Assembly: GCF_002943465.1 (NCBI RefSeq)
Contig: NZ_PTQY01000004.1
Coordinates: forward strand, 1-64,000
From: Rhodoferax sp. TS-BS-61-7
GTDB taxonomy: Bacteria; Pseudomonadota; Gammaproteobacteria; Burkholderiales; Burkholderiaceae_C
Direction: 5' to 3'
Length of the DNA stretch: 64,000 bases
In this document: piece by piece, positions 52,036 to 61,576 of the stretch
Position numbering within the stretch: the stretch's first letter is position 1
Layout of the letters: each line of letters starts with the position of its first letter
The notes under the pieces: generated by a model
The model's input: the letters and a program-made list of their open reading frames with translations, nothing else
Databases searched by the model: none
What the model was told of the DNA's origin: nothing
Made by a program: the position numbers and the translations under genes

Positions 52036-52704
52036 TTAACGCTGGACCCGGACCAACGCGGTCTCCATGCCGGCCTTGTCCATTTTGTCCTTGGCCTTGT
52101 CCGCATCGTCCTTCTTGTCAAAAGGCCCTACGCGCACCCGGAACACCGGACGGCCCGATTGTTCGCGTTCGGAAATTTTGGTTTCTATCCCGCTCAAGGA
52201 CAGCTTGGCGCGGTGGCTCTCGGCGTCTTCAGCCTTCTGGAAGGCTCCGACCTGCACAAAGTAGACAAAGGCATCGGCCTCTGCGGGCGCCGCGGTTTTG
52301 GCCTTGGCCAGATCTCCCAGCGGGTCTGCCGACACGGCGGGCTTGACCTCGCCCTTGGCATCGGGCTTGGTGGCCTTGGCATCTGCTTTGGCATCGGCCT
52401 TGGGTTCGACTTTCGCCTCGGTCTTTGCGTCGGCCTTGTTTTTAGCGGCCGACGCAGCAGACGCTGGCGTGGTGGCCGGAGGCACTGCGGGGGCAGGATT
52501 TTTGCCATACAGGATGGCGTTAGGGTCCCAGTTTTTGTTCTTCTGCGCCTCAGCTTCATTCTGGTCGGCGCTGCGGCTCTGGCTCTTGTTCATAAAGGGC
52601 ACCGGCACCTTGGTAACGTAGACCGCCACCGCCAGGGCTGCCCCCAGGCCCACCACCACACCGACGATGAAACCCACAATGGTTCCGCCACGTTCAAACT
52701 TCAT
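52036..52704 (-). CDS. SPOR-domain (FtsN-like) membrane protein
   Basis: This is a 222-residue single-pass protein: short cytoplasmic N-terminus, one membrane helix (GFIVGVVVGLGAALAVAVYV), a Lys/Ala-rich linker with repeated KADAK units, and a C-terminal SPOR domain (FVYFVQVGAFQKAEDAESHRAKL, FRVRVGPFDKKDDADKAKDKMD). SPOR binds denuded peptidoglycan at septa, so a cell-division role is likely. It lies 21 bp after argS, in the same direction. Confidence 0.92.
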   Translation of the reverse strand: MKFERGGTIVGFIVGVVVGLGAALAVAVYVTKVPVPFMNKSQSRSADQNEAEAQKNKNWDPNAILYGKNPAPAVPPATTPASAASAAKNKADAKTEAKVEPKADAKADAKATKPDAKGEVKPAVSADPLGDLAKAKTAAPAEADAFVYFVQVGAFQKAEDAESHRAKLSLSGIETKISEREQSGRPVFRVRVGPFDKKDDADKAKDKMDKAGMETALVRVQR

Positions 52705-52725
52705 GTGCTGCTTTCTCACTTAATC

Positions 52726-54423
52726 TCACATTTTTTGCGGGGCGCTTACGCCCAGCACGGCTAGGCCATTGTGCAATACGCGGGCTGTGGCGGCCACCAA
52801 CGCCAGACGTGCCAGCTTCACCGCTTCGTCGTCCACCAGAATACGCTCGGCATCGTAGTAGCTGTGGTAGCTGGCGGCCAGTTCGCGCAGGTAAAAGGTC
52901 ACGTCGTGCGGGGCTTCGCCCTCGGCCGCGGCGGTCAGCATCTCGGGGTACTTGGCCAGCAGCAGCATCAAGGCCTGGGCCTGCGGGCTGTACAGCGCTG
53001 ACAGGTCCACGGCCTTCAGGCTGGCCACAGCGCCACCCCAGCTCGCCAACACCGAGCAGATGCGCGCATGCGCGTACTGCACGTAGTAGACCGGGTTGTC
53101 GTTGTTTTTGGCCACGGCCAGGTCCACGTCAAAGGTGTATTCGGTGTCGGGCTTGCGGCTCAGCAGGAAGAAACGCACCGCGTCCTTGCTGGTCCATTCA
53201 ATCAGGTCACGCAGCGTGACATAGCTGCCCGCGCGTTTGCTGATCTTGACCTCTTCACCGCCCTTGACCACACGCACCATGGTGTGCAGCACGTAGTCGG
53301 GGTAGCCCAGGGGAATTCCCACATCGGCTGCTTGCAGGCCGGCGCGCACGCGGGCAATGGTGCCGTGGTGGTCGGTGCCCTGGATGTTCACCACCTTGGT
53401 GAAGCCGCGCTCCCACTTGGCGATGTGGTAGGCCACGTCAGGCACAAAGTAGGTGAAGGTGCCGTCTTTTTTCCGCATCACGCGGTCCTTGTCGTCGCCG
53501 TAATCGGTGGACTTGAGCCACAACGCGCCGTCCAACTCGTAGGTCTTGCCGTTGGCGACCAGTTTGTTGACAGCCGCCTCCACGCGCCCACTGGTGTACA
53601 GGCTGGACTCCAGGTAGTACTCGTCAAACTTCAGGTTGAAGGCCTGCAGGTCCTTATCCTGCTCGCGGCGCAGGTAGGCCACGGCAAAGTTGCGGATCGA
53701 CTCCAAGTCGTCCACATCACCGCTGGCGGTGAAGCCGCGGTCATCGGCTTGCACCGTGGCCTTGGCCAGAAAGTCGTTGGCAATGTCCTGGATGTAGTCG
53801 CCGTTGTAGAAGGCCTTGCTGGCGGGGTTCTCCGGGTCAACCGGCCAGCAATCGTCACCGGGTTTGAAACCCTTGGCGCGCAGCTGGGTGCTGTTGGCCA
53901 GGGTCTGGATCTGCACGCCGGCGTCGTTGTAATAAAACTCGCGGTGCACTGCGTAGCCCTGGGTGGCAAACAGGTTACAAATTGCATCGCCCAACGCGGC
54001 CTGGCGGCCGTGGCCCACGTGCAGCGGGCCCGTGGGGTTGGCCGAGACGAACTCGACCAGCACACGCTGGCCGTTGCCCGGCTGGTAGCCAAATTGGTCA
54101 CCCTGGCCCAGCACCTCGCGCACCACTTCTTGTTTGGCGGCGGGCTTGAGGCGGATATTGATAAAGCCCGGGCCGGCAATCTCAATGTCTTGCACCCACT
54201 GGGCATAGACCGGTGTGGCCAACAGGTTGGCACGCAGGGTCTCGGCCAGCTGGCGTGGGTTCATTTTCAGGGGCTTGGCCAGCTGCATGGCGGCGGTGGT
54301 GGCCAGGTCACCATGGGCCGCCACTTTGGGAGATTCAAAAGCAGCCTTGGCACCCGAGCCGGGGGAGAGTTGTTCCAGGCAGGCGGCCAGCGCCTGCAGG
54401 AGATCGTGTTTGACGGTGAGCAT
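52726..54423 (-). CDS. argS: Arginyl-tRNA synthetase
   Basis: This 565-residue class I synthetase charges tRNA-Arg. It has the N-terminal Add1 domain, the HIGH motif in [39 protein letters not shown], the KMSKS-like [16 protein letters not shown], and a C-terminal DALR anticodon-binding helical domain. Length is normal. It is first in the argS-SPOR-dsbA-like direction. Confidence 0.98.
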   Translation of the reverse strand: MLTVKHDLLQALAACLEQLSPGSGAKAAFESPKVAAHGDLATTAAMQLAKPLKMNPRQLAETLRANLLATPVYAQWVQDIEIAGPGFINIRLKPAAKQEVVREVLGQGDQFGYQPGNGQRVLVEFVSANPTGPLHVGHGRQAALGDAICNLFATQGYAVHREFYYNDAGVQIQTLANSTQLRAKGFKPGDDCWPVDPENPASKAFYNGDYIQDIANDFLAKATVQADDRGFTASGDVDDLESIRNFAVAYLRREQDKDLQAFNLKFDEYYLESSLYTSGRVEAAVNKLVANGKTYELDGALWLKSTDYGDDKDRVMRKKDGTFTYFVPDVAYHIAKWERGFTKVVNIQGTDHHGTIARVRAGLQAADVGIPLGYPDYVLHTMVRVVKGGEEVKISKRAGSYVTLRDLIEWTSKDAVRFFLLSRKPDTEYTFDVDLAVAKNNDNPVYYVQYAHARICSVLASWGGAVASLKAVDLSALYSPQAQALMLLLAKYPEMLTAAAEGEAPHDVTFYLRELAASYHSYYDAERILVDDEAVKLARLALVAATARVLHNGLAVLGVSAPQKM

Positions 54424-54563
54424 GGCGCGATTTTACGGGTCCCCCGGGAAAGCCCGGGGGCCAGTCCGTCAACGGTCACGTCATCTTTTCGTTATATGCT
54501 TGTAATCGCTAGGGTTTTTTCTGCAACGGCGGCATCGCTGCCATCTTTTGGATAGGACGACTG

Positions 54564-54884
54564 ATGAAACAACTGATCTCTCTCGTGGCTCTGGGTCTGG
54601 CACTGGCCGTAAGTGGCGCCCACGCCGCTGAAGAAAAGGCCCCTTCCGCCCAGCAGAACAAAATGAAGACCTGCAACGCCGATGCCAAGACCAAAGCGCT
54701 TGCAGGGGATGAGCGCAAAGCCTTTATGAAAGACTGCCTGAGCGCCAAACCCGCAGGGGCCGCTGCTGACGCAGGCACCACGCAGCAAAACAAGATGAAA
54801 ACCTGCAATGCCGACGCCAAGACCAAGGCGCTTGCAGGCGATGCACGCAAGAAATTCATGAGCGAGTGCCTGAGCGCCAAATAG
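54564..54884 (+). CDS. PsiF-repeat protein
   Basis: This is a 106-residue secreted protein with signal peptide (to about AHA) and two PsiF repeats. Each contains QQNKMKTCNADAKTKALAGD and a conserved CLSAK end, residues about 32-65 and 73-106, nearly identical to each other. PsiF was named as a phosphate-starvation-inducible protein; its function is unknown. AGGA lies 7 bases before the ATG. Confidence 0.92.
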   Translation: MKQLISLVALGLALAVSGAHAAEEKAPSAQQNKMKTCNADAKTKALAGDERKAFMKDCLSAKPAGAAADAGTTQQNKMKTCNADAKTKALAGDARKKFMSECLSAK

Positions 54885-54901
54885 GCGCCTCGCACCGCTG
54901 C

Positions 54902-54930
54902 CAGGCCCGCCACCGTGCGGGCCTTTTTTA
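54902..54930 (+). terminator. Rho-independent terminator
   Basis: GGCCCGC and GCGGGCC pair around a short loop and run into TTTTTT, just after the PsiF-repeat gene. It overlaps the end of the convergent GGDEF-EAL gene. Confidence 0.85.
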
Positions 54931-56811
54931 TGCCCCGTCGGCCGGCACCAGACGTCGCCCAAACGCTTCGGCCGGCTCGGGCCGGGCAAACCAGTAGCCC
55001 TGCCCCTGCTCACAGCCCAGGGCGCGCAAGGCATCGCGGATGCGCTCTTCCTCAATCCCCTCGGCATGGGAGACCAGGTGCAGGCCCTTGGCCATTTGCA
55101 CAATGGCGGCCACCATCGCATGCTGCGGCTCGCTGTCCAACATGCCTTTGACAAACGACTGGTCGATCTTGAGCTTGTGCACCGCAAAACGTTGCAGGTA
55201 GCCAAGGTTGGAGTAGCCGGTGCCAAAGTCGTCAATCGCAATCGACACCCCCAGCGCCTTGAGCCGCTGCAAAGACACCACAAACCGCTCGGTGTCCTCG
55301 ATCAGCGTGGACTCGGTGATCTCCAGCTCCAGGCAACTGCCGGGCAGACCCGAGCGCTGCAGGGCGTCTTCCACAACCTGCTCCACATTGCCACGGCGAA
55401 ACTGCACCGGCGACAAATTGACCGCCAGCACCAACGGCGCACCCGCCCGTTGCCACAGCGCCGCCTGCTGGCAGGCCTGGGCCAGCACCCACTCGCCCAT
55501 TTCCACAATCACACCGGCTTTTTCGGCCGCTGCAATGAAGTGGCCGGGCATCAGCAGGCCCTGCTCCGGGTGCTGCCAGCGGATCAAGGCCTCGGCCCCT
55601 ACCAACACGCCTGAGTGCAGGTCAAACACCGGCTGGTAATGCAGCACAAACTCCGCACGCGCCAGCGCAATACGCAGGTTGGCCACCAGTTGCAGGTTGT
55701 GTTGCAGGTCGGCCTGCATGGCGGCATCAAAAAAGCGAAAGGCATTGCGGCCTGACTCCTTGGCCCGGTACATGGCCACATCGGCCTGGCGCATCAGGGT
55801 CTCGTAGTCGCCACCGTCGTCGGGAAACAGCGCAATGCCAATCGAGCACGAGGTGGACACCTCGGTGTCCTTGAGCATGAAGGCCTCTTCCATGCGCAAC
55901 AACACACTGGTGGCCACGCCCGACGCATCCTCGGCGCTGTTCACATCGCTCAAGCCGATCACAAACTCGTCGCCCCCATGGCGCGCCACGATGTCGGCCT
56001 TGCGCAGCGTCTGGTTCAGGCGCGTCGCCACCTGTTTGAGAAAGTCATCGCCCGCCGCGTGGCCCAACGAGTCGTTGATCACCTTGAAGTTGTCCAGGTC
56101 CACAAACAGCACCGCCACGCGGCGATGCTGGCGGCGCGCCACCGCAATGGCGCGCTCCAGCCGCTCACGGCCCAGGCTGCGGTTGGCCAGGCCGGTCAGA
56201 CTGTCGTGTTGCGAGAGGTAGGTGAGTTGCGCCTGCGATTCGCGGTAACGCGTGATTTGCAATTGCAGGCTGGCCAGCGCTTTTTGCAGGTCGCTCAAGA
56301 TCAGCCAAATGGCCAGCCCACTGACGACCAAAATCGTCAGCACATCCCGCAGCTGCTCGTAGGGCGGGCTCACATACCCCGTGCGGCGCCAGTGCAAGAC
56401 TTCGGTCGCCAGCGTCAGAAACACCAGGTAGGCCACCATGCTCCCCAACAGCACAAAAAAGGCACGTGTGGATACCAGCAGGCCCGCCATGATGAGCAGC
56501 GCCGGGAAGGACAGCAGCGCCACGTCCTTGATGCCCTCGCTGACCCAGGTGAGCGCGCAGACCACGGAGGTCAAGGAGAAAAGGAAAAGCAGGTTTGCGG
56601 CATCGGTGCGGCCACGCTGGCTCAACCACAGGCACAGCAACATCAGGCCCATGCCGGGGAGCAACAGCCACACGATGGACCAATTGCGCTCCAACACATA
56701 ACCCGTCGTGGCCACCAGCAGGCCTGCAAACACCAAGCCGGAGATTTGCCGCAAACGCCGGGCGCGTACACGCGCAATGGAGTCGGGGTCTTGTCCGGCG
56801 AGCTCTTTCAT
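54928..56811 (-). CDS. Membrane GGDEF-EAL protein
   Basis: This is a 627-residue protein with an N-terminal block of about six hydrophobic helices (residues 25-185). The GGDEF domain reads HGGDEFVIGL, with the catalytic sequence intact. The EAL domain keeps VGAEALIRWQH, LEITES, IDDFGTGYSNL, LKIDQSF and QGYWFARP; the loop-6 equivalent is HAEGIEE instead of VAEGVET. Bifunctional c-di-GMP metabolism is plausible. Confidence 0.93.
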   Translation of the reverse strand: MKELAGQDPDSIARVRARRLRQISGLVFAGLLVATTGYVLERNWSIVWLLLPGMGLMLLCLWLSQRGRTDAANLLFLFSLTSVVCALTWVSEGIKDVALLSFPALLIMAGLLVSTRAFFVLLGSMVAYLVFLTLATEVLHWRRTGYVSPPYEQLRDVLTILVVSGLAIWLILSDLQKALASLQLQITRYRESQAQLTYLSQHDSLTGLANRSLGRERLERAIAVARRQHRRVAVLFVDLDNFKVINDSLGHAAGDDFLKQVATRLNQTLRKADIVARHGGDEFVIGLSDVNSAEDASGVATSVLLRMEEAFMLKDTEVSTSCSIGIALFPDDGGDYETLMRQADVAMYRAKESGRNAFRFFDAAMQADLQHNLQLVANLRIALARAEFVLHYQPVFDLHSGVLVGAEALIRWQHPEQGLLMPGHFIAAAEKAGVIVEMGEWVLAQACQQAALWQRAGAPLVLAVNLSPVQFRRGNVEQVVEDALQRSGLPGSCLELEITESTLIEDTERFVVSLQRLKALGVSIAIDDFGTGYSNLGYLQRFAVHKLKIDQSFVKGMLDSEPQHAMVAAIVQMAKGLHLVSHAEGIEEERIRDALRALGCEQGQGYWFARPEPAEAFGRRLVPADGA

Positions 56812-56874
56812 GGAAGCGGGGCTCCAAGCGTTGGCGTGGATTCATGCTAACGCAAAGCCCACCCCCCGTCACGC

Positions 56875-57738
56875 CTAAACGCCCAGCAGCACCCCGCCCA
56901 ACACGGCCAGGCCGATCCAGTGGTTCTGGCGAAAGGCCTTGAAGCAGCCTTCGCGCCCGCGGTCGGCAATCAGCGTGCCGTGCCACACCACCTGGGCCCC
57001 GGCCACCGCCACGCCCAGCCACCAGGCCCAGGGCCGCGTGAGCGTGGACAGCACCAGCCAGGACCACAGGGCCAAGTAGACGACATAGAAACTGAGCACC
57101 GCCGGCACATCCCAACGCCCCAGCGTGATGGCCGAGGTTTTCATGCCGATCTTGAGGTCATCATCACGGTCCACCATGGCGTATTCGGTGTCGTAGGCCA
57201 GCACCCAAAACAAGTTCCCCACCAGCAACGCCCAGGCCAGCAGGGGCACTTCACCGGTAACGGCGGCAAAAGCCATGGGAATGCCAAAACTGAAGGCCAC
57301 CCCCAGCACCGCCTGCGGCATAGAGACATAACGCTTGGCATAGGGATAGACCAGGGCCACGGCCAGCGCGGCAAACGACCAGGCAATCGTGGCGGCATTG
57401 GTGGTCAGCACCAGGGCAAACGCCGCCAGCGCCAGCGCGGCGCCAACCAGCAGCGCCTCGCGCGTGCCAATGCGTCCGCTGGTCACCGGGCGCTGCGCCG
57501 TGCGCTTGACGTGTTTGTCGAACTCCCGGTCGGCCACGTCGTTGACACAACAGCCCGCGCTGCGCATGAGGATGGTGCCCAGCGTGAACACCACGATGAG
57601 GTGCCAACCCGGGAAACCACCTGCCGCTAGCCACAGCGCGCTGAGCGTGGGCCACAGCAGCAGCAGCCAGCCCGCGGGGCGATTCCAGCGGATCAGATCT
57701 AGGTAAAGCGAGAGCTTGGCAGAGAACAGGGATGACAC
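56875..57738 (-). CDS. ubiA: 4-hydroxybenzoate octaprenyltransferase
   Basis: This 287-residue integral membrane enzyme prenylates 4-hydroxybenzoate in ubiquinone biosynthesis. It has about eight hydrophobic segments, the first Asp-rich motif [19 protein letters not shown], the second [22 protein letters not shown], and GILYGLG-type tails. The start is GTG. A dispersed-repeat copy lies 3 bp upstream, between it and oxyR. Confidence 0.96.
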   Translation of the reverse strand: MSSLFSAKLSLYLDLIRWNRPAGWLLLLWPTLSALWLAAGGFPGWHLIVVFTLGTILMRSAGCCVNDVADREFDKHVKRTAQRPVTSGRIGTREALLVGAALALAAFALVLTTNAATIAWSFAALAVALVYPYAKRYVSMPQAVLGVAFSFGIPMAFAAVTGEVPLLAWALLVGNLFWVLAYDTEYAMVDRDDDLKIGMKTSAITLGRWDVPAVLSFYVVYLALWSWLVLSTLTRPWAWWLGVAVAGAQVVWHGTLIADRGREGCFKAFRQNHWIGLAVLGGVLLGV

Positions 57739-57741
57739 GAT

Positions 57742-57810
57742 TTGCTATGAATCAAGGAGCTGCTTGCGCAATATCCATAAGGGCTAGAGGCCGATTTTGC
57801 TTAAAAATCA
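57742..57810 (+). repeat. Dispersed repeat, copy 9 (oxyR-ubiA gap)
   Basis: It reads TTGCTATGAATCAAGGAGCT, GCTTGCGCAATATCCATAAG, GGCTAGAGGCCGATTTTG, then an A-rich end. It fills the whole intergenic space; the oxyR TGA stop (57810-57808) lies in its A-rich end. Confidence 0.92.
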
Positions 57811-58779
57811 GGACAAGCGCGTGACGCCGGGCAGCTCGCAACCATAGACCGCATTGCGCAGCGCGGCGATGGCCTCGTACCGCGTGAAGCTGCGCCGCCA
57901 CACCAGCACCACCCGGCGTGTGGGCGGAGGCAGGCTGCTGCCATCGGGTTTGTTGTCCTGCACCGGCAGGTACTTCACAAAGGGCTCTTCGCCCTTGCGT
58001 TTTTTGGGTTCCATGGCCTCTTTGGGCACACTCAGGCGCGGCACCAGGGTGATGCCCATGCCCGCGGCCACCATGTGTTTGATGGTCTCCAGCGACGAGC
58101 CTTCAAAACTCTTGCGAATGCCCTCAGCATCGCTGGAGAAACGCGCGAACTCGGGGCACACCTCCAGCACATGGTCGCGAAAGCAGTGGCCATTGCCCAG
58201 CAGCAGCATGGTTTCCTTTTTGAGTTCTGCCGTGGTCACATGGTCTTGGCCCGCCAGCGCATGGCTGGTCGGCACGGCGGCAAAAAACGGCTCGTCGTAC
58301 AGCGGCGCCAGTGCCAGCCCGGTGTCGGGAAAAGGCTCGGCGAGGATGGCGCAGTCGATCTCGCCGGTGCGCAGCATTTCCAGCAGCTTGACGGTGAAGT
58401 TCTCCTGCAGCATCAGTGGCATCTGCGGGCTGTGGGTGATGACCTGGCGCACCAGGTCGGGCAACAGATACGGGGCGATGGTGTAAATCACGCCCAACTT
58501 GAGCGGCCCGGCCAGCGGGTCCTTGCCGCGTTTGGCAATGTCCTTGATGTTGGCGGCCTGCTCCAGCACGCTTTGCGCCTGGCGCACGATTTCTTCGCCC
58601 AGCGGCGTCACCGTCACCTCGTTGGCACTGCGCTCAAACAGTTTCACGTCCAGCTCTTCTTCGAGCTTCTTCACCGCCACCGACAGCGTGGGCTGCGAGA
58701 CGTAGCAGGCATCCGCCGCCTTGCCAAAGTGCCGCTCGCGCGCCACGGCCACGATGTATTTGAGTTCGGTCAGGGTCAT
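57808..58779 (-). CDS. oxyR: Peroxide-sensing LysR regulator
   Basis: This 323-residue LTTR has an N-terminal HTH (MTLTELKYIVAVARERHFGKAADACYVSQPTLSVAVKKLEEEL) and the OxyR redox cysteine pair in the segment GNGHCFRDHVLEVCPEF. Oxidation by H2O2 forms a disulfide that activates peroxide-defence genes. It lies beside ubiA and the DMT exporter, with no katG or ahp gene in view. Confidence 0.95.
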   Translation of the reverse strand: MTLTELKYIVAVARERHFGKAADACYVSQPTLSVAVKKLEEELDVKLFERSANEVTVTPLGEEIVRQAQSVLEQAANIKDIAKRGKDPLAGPLKLGVIYTIAPYLLPDLVRQVITHSPQMPLMLQENFTVKLLEMLRTGEIDCAILAEPFPDTGLALAPLYDEPFFAAVPTSHALAGQDHVTTAELKKETMLLLGNGHCFRDHVLEVCPEFARFSSDAEGIRKSFEGSSLETIKHMVAAGMGITLVPRLSVPKEAMEPKKRKGEEPFVKYLPVQDNKPDGSSLPPPTRRVVLVWRRSFTRYEAIAALRNAVYGCELPGVTRLS

Positions 58780-58783
58780 GCCG

Positions 58784-59680
58784 CTATTGTCCTCTCACCC
58801 GGCCCGTGGGTTCCACAATCACCAGCGCAATGCCACACACCAAAAGGCCGGCGCCCAGCCAGAAGGCCAGCTCGGGGGTTTCGGCAAACACCAGCCAGCC
58901 CAGCGTGGGGCTGAACAGCAGCAGCGAAAAGCTGCCCGCCTCCACCGCCGAGGCATCACCTGCGCGGTAGGCAAAAAAGTAGCTCAGGTAAATGCCGGCG
59001 GCGGCCACACCCACGACCGGCAGCAGCCACCACAGCGCCGGTGGCACGCTGGGCAGGCTGAAACCGGAAAACACGCCAAAGGTGAGCCAGCAGGCCACCT
59101 GGCTCCAGGTCAACACGGCGATGGGATGCTCCTGGCCCGAATACTTCTTGAGCACCACGCCCAGCATGGACTCCATCAGCGCACCGAACAGCGCCACCAG
59201 CGCCGCAGGGTGAAAGGCCTCCGCCCCGGGCTGCAGGATCACCAACACGCCGCCAAAGCCCACCGCAACCCCACTCCAGCGCAGCCAGTGGGGCTGCTCA
59301 CCCAGCAGCCACACGCCCAGCGGCAGCATGAAGAGTGAACCCGTCATCAAGTAGGCACTGGCCTCGGCCAGCGGCAGATGCGACACCGCATAGGCCGCGC
59401 ACCAGGCGGAGGTGACGATGAACCCCGCACGCAGCAGGTGGATGCGCGGCTGGCGTGTGACCACAATGCGCCCGCGCGTCCACGCCACCACCGGCGCCAG
59501 CATGGCCAGCACCACGGTGGCCTGCAGAAACAATACTTGTTTGGGAGGGATGCCCGTTGCCATCAGCCGCTTGTTGCAGGCGTCCAGCACGGCCCAGCAG
59601 GCCATGGCCAGCACCACCAGCAACACGCCACGCGTATTGCCGGCCAGCGCACGCCAGCGTGTTTGTAAATGTGACAGCAT
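58784..59680 (-). CDS. EamA/DMT-family transporter
   Basis: This 298-residue inner-membrane protein has about ten hydrophobic segments arranged as two EamA repeats (GVLLVVLAMACWAVLDACNKRLM ... and ALVALFGALMESMLGVVLKK ...). The family exports metabolites or amino acids. Start 59680 gives MLSHLQTRWRA; a GTG at 59707 is possible. It ends 4 bp before oxyR, in the same direction, so may be co-transcribed with it. Confidence 0.9.
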   Translation of the reverse strand: MLSHLQTRWRALAGNTRGVLLVVLAMACWAVLDACNKRLMATGIPPKQVLFLQATVVLAMLAPVVAWTRGRIVVTRQPRIHLLRAGFIVTSAWCAAYAVSHLPLAEASAYLMTGSLFMLPLGVWLLGEQPHWLRWSGVAVGFGGVLVILQPGAEAFHPAALVALFGALMESMLGVVLKKYSGQEHPIAVLTWSQVACWLTFGVFSGFSLPSVPPALWWLLPVVGVAAAGIYLSYFFAYRAGDASAVEAGSFSLLLFSPTLGWLVFAETPELAFWLGAGLLVCGIALVIVEPTGRVRGQ

Positions 59681-59730
59681 CCGCACCCTGAGAGAAAAGC
59701 GGGCCACTATACCCGCCCCTGGCCGCCGCC

Positions 59731-60723
59731 TCAGCGCGGCGAAATCTCGCCACTGCGCAGCTTGTCGCAGAGGATTTCCAGGCGCTCCTTCCAGGCACGG
59801 CGCACATCCGAGTGCGCACCTTTGAAGAGGCGAAAACTCTTGAGCTCCGGCTCGGCCTCAGACCAGTAGTCGTCACGCACCCCCACCTCCAGCTCGCCCG
59901 CCAGTGTGGAGACGGTGGCGCCCAGCAAGGTGGTGTGGATGGTGCGCCGGTCAGCGTGCAGGGTGATGTTCCCACGCGGGTCCAGGTCAATGAACCAGTC
60001 GATCTTGCCGTTTTCTGCGTAGCCCACCTCGCTGGTGCCGCTGAAGCCGGCCACCTGCCGCCAATGGGCAATCTGGGCTGCAGGCTCCAGGTCTTGCGCC
60101 ACCGGCTGCTCGGCCGCTTTCTTGGCGCGGGCTTCCGCACGGGCCAGGGCCGCGGCCTCAGCCTCCACGCGCTGCTGGCGCAGCTGCACTTGCTGGGCCA
60201 GGTTGTGGTCCAGCTTGTCCACCCACATGCGGATCTGCCCGGCAAACTGGTGAAAGTTGGCCGCCACCGGCTCGGGCACCTGCTCCAGGCGCAGCAGGTG
60301 ACGCTCGCCCCCCGGTTTCTCGGCCGCGGCAAACGCAGTCTCGTCCGACGCCCGGAACACCACGCTGCACTGCCCCGTGGGCTTGGCGGGTTGGCCGGGC
60401 TGGGCCTGCACGCTGCGTGTCACCTCGATCTGCAGGCCCGCGGCGGGCAGCGTGGCGGTGAGCGGCCCCTGCTGCTCCTGTGCGCCACCGCCCGCCAACG
60501 GCTCGCGGGTGTAATGGCCCTGCCGGGTCTGCACCTTCAGCTGCTGCGCGCTGCGCTGCACCTCCACGCTCCAGCCATGGGCCTCAAAACGCAGGCCGCC
60601 GGGGATGGGGCCGGAGCGGGTTTTCAGCACACGGGCCTGGTACTCCACATAGGCATAAAAGCCCAGTATCGCCAGCACCACCGGGGTCAGCAGACCCACA
60701 ATCCACAGCCAGGGTTCGCTCAT
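59731..60723 (-). CDS. Membrane-anchored protein of unknown function
   Basis: This is a 330-residue protein with one N-terminal helix (LWIVGLLTPVVLAILGFYAYVEYQA), a beta-rich segment, and an Ala/Glu/Arg coiled-coil-like stretch near residues 180-215 (QQRVEAEAAALARAEARAKKAAEQP). The C-terminal part (about residues 228-330) looks like a compact alpha/beta domain ending DDYWSEAEPELKSFRLFKGAH. I do not recognise a named family. Confidence 0.72.
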   Translation of the reverse strand: MSEPWLWIVGLLTPVVLAILGFYAYVEYQARVLKTRSGPIPGGLRFEAHGWSVEVQRSAQQLKVQTRQGHYTREPLAGGGAQEQQGPLTATLPAAGLQIEVTRSVQAQPGQPAKPTGQCSVVFRASDETAFAAAEKPGGERHLLRLEQVPEPVAANFHQFAGQIRMWVDKLDHNLAQQVQLRQQRVEAEAAALARAEARAKKAAEQPVAQDLEPAAQIAHWRQVAGFSGTSEVGYAENGKIDWFIDLDPRGNITLHADRRTIHTTLLGATVSTLAGELEVGVRDDYWSEAEPELKSFRLFKGAHSDVRRAWKERLEILCDKLRSGEISPR

Positions 60724-60802
60724 GGGTGGGGCTCAGGCAGGGCGCCGCAGCGCAGTGGAACAAGGGGTGATGGGCATGCCGGGGCTTTCTTCACAACGAT
60801 AT

Positions 60803-60868
60803 TTTGCTATTAATTCAGGAGCTGCTTGCGCATATTCCACGAGGGCCAGACCCCATTTTGACCACAAA
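60803..60868 (+). repeat. Dispersed repeat, copy 10 (before the response regulator 3' end)
   Basis: It reads TTTGCTATTAATTCAGGAGC, TGCTTGCGCATATTCCACGA, GGGCCAGACCCCATTTTGAC. It lies in the gap between the convergent ends or starts of the unknown-function gene and the response regulator gene, outside coding sequence. Confidence 0.9.
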
Positions 60869-60898
60869 ACAGCCACTGCAACAGGCCCGTGGCCCCGG

Positions 60899-61576
60899 TC
60901 AGCGCAACAAGCCCTGGGCGTGGGCCTCGTAAATCGCCTCGGCCTTGGAGCTGACATTGAGCTTTTTGTAGATGCGGCGCACAAACGTGAGCACCGTGTA
61001 ACGCGAGATGTGCATCAGCTGCGCGATCTCGTCGGCCGTGAAACCCTTGGTGATCAGCTCCAGCACCTGCTGCTCGCGCGCCGACAGGCTGGTCTTGCCC
61101 TCGCTGTCCTCGCTGCGCTCCTCGGGCACCGCAGGCTTGGCCTTCCAGAAGCGGGTCAACACATGGCGCGCAATCAGCGGGCTGATGGGGCTGCCACCAC
61201 TGTGCAGGCTGCGAATTTCGGCCGCTAGGCGCGCCGGCTCCCGGTGTTTGAGCAGGTAGCCCGCGGCACCGGCCTCGATGGAGCGAATCACATGGGCCTC
61301 GTCGCCAAAGGTGGTGCTGACCATGGTGCCGCAGTCGGGCCACTGCGTGGCCGCCGCGCGAATCACGTCAATGCCCGAGCCATCGGGCAGGCCCAGGTCG
61401 ACGATGAGGATGTCGGCCGCCGGGCCCTGCAGCAGCGCCAGCCCGGCCGCCTGCGTGCTGGCCGTGCCAGCCAGTTGCAGGTCCGGCTCTTCCTGCACGG
61501 TCTGCATCAGCGCCTGCAGGAAGTCCATATCGTCTTCCACAATCGCCACCCGGATCGGTTGGAGGGCGGCGCTCAT
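60899..61576 (-). CDS. NarL/LuxR-type response regulator
   Basis: This is a 225-residue two-component regulator. The receiver has IVEDDMDF (acidic pocket), VDLGLPDGSG (phospho-acceptor Asp), and the conserved Lys in YLLKHREPAR. The HTH is LuxR-type: LSAREQQVLELITKGFTADEIAQLMHISRYTVLTFVRRIYKKLNVSSKAEAI. Start 61576 overlaps the kinase stop (ATGA). It is probably the partner of the upstream kinase. Confidence 0.94.
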   Translation of the reverse strand: MSAALQPIRVAIVEDDMDFLQALMQTVQEEPDLQLAGTASTQAAGLALLQGPAADILIVDLGLPDGSGIDVIRAAATQWPDCGTMVSTTFGDEAHVIRSIEAGAAGYLLKHREPARLAAEIRSLHSGGSPISPLIARHVLTRFWKAKPAVPEERSEDSEGKTSLSAREQQVLELITKGFTADEIAQLMHISRYTVLTFVRRIYKKLNVSSKAEAIYEAHAQGLLR

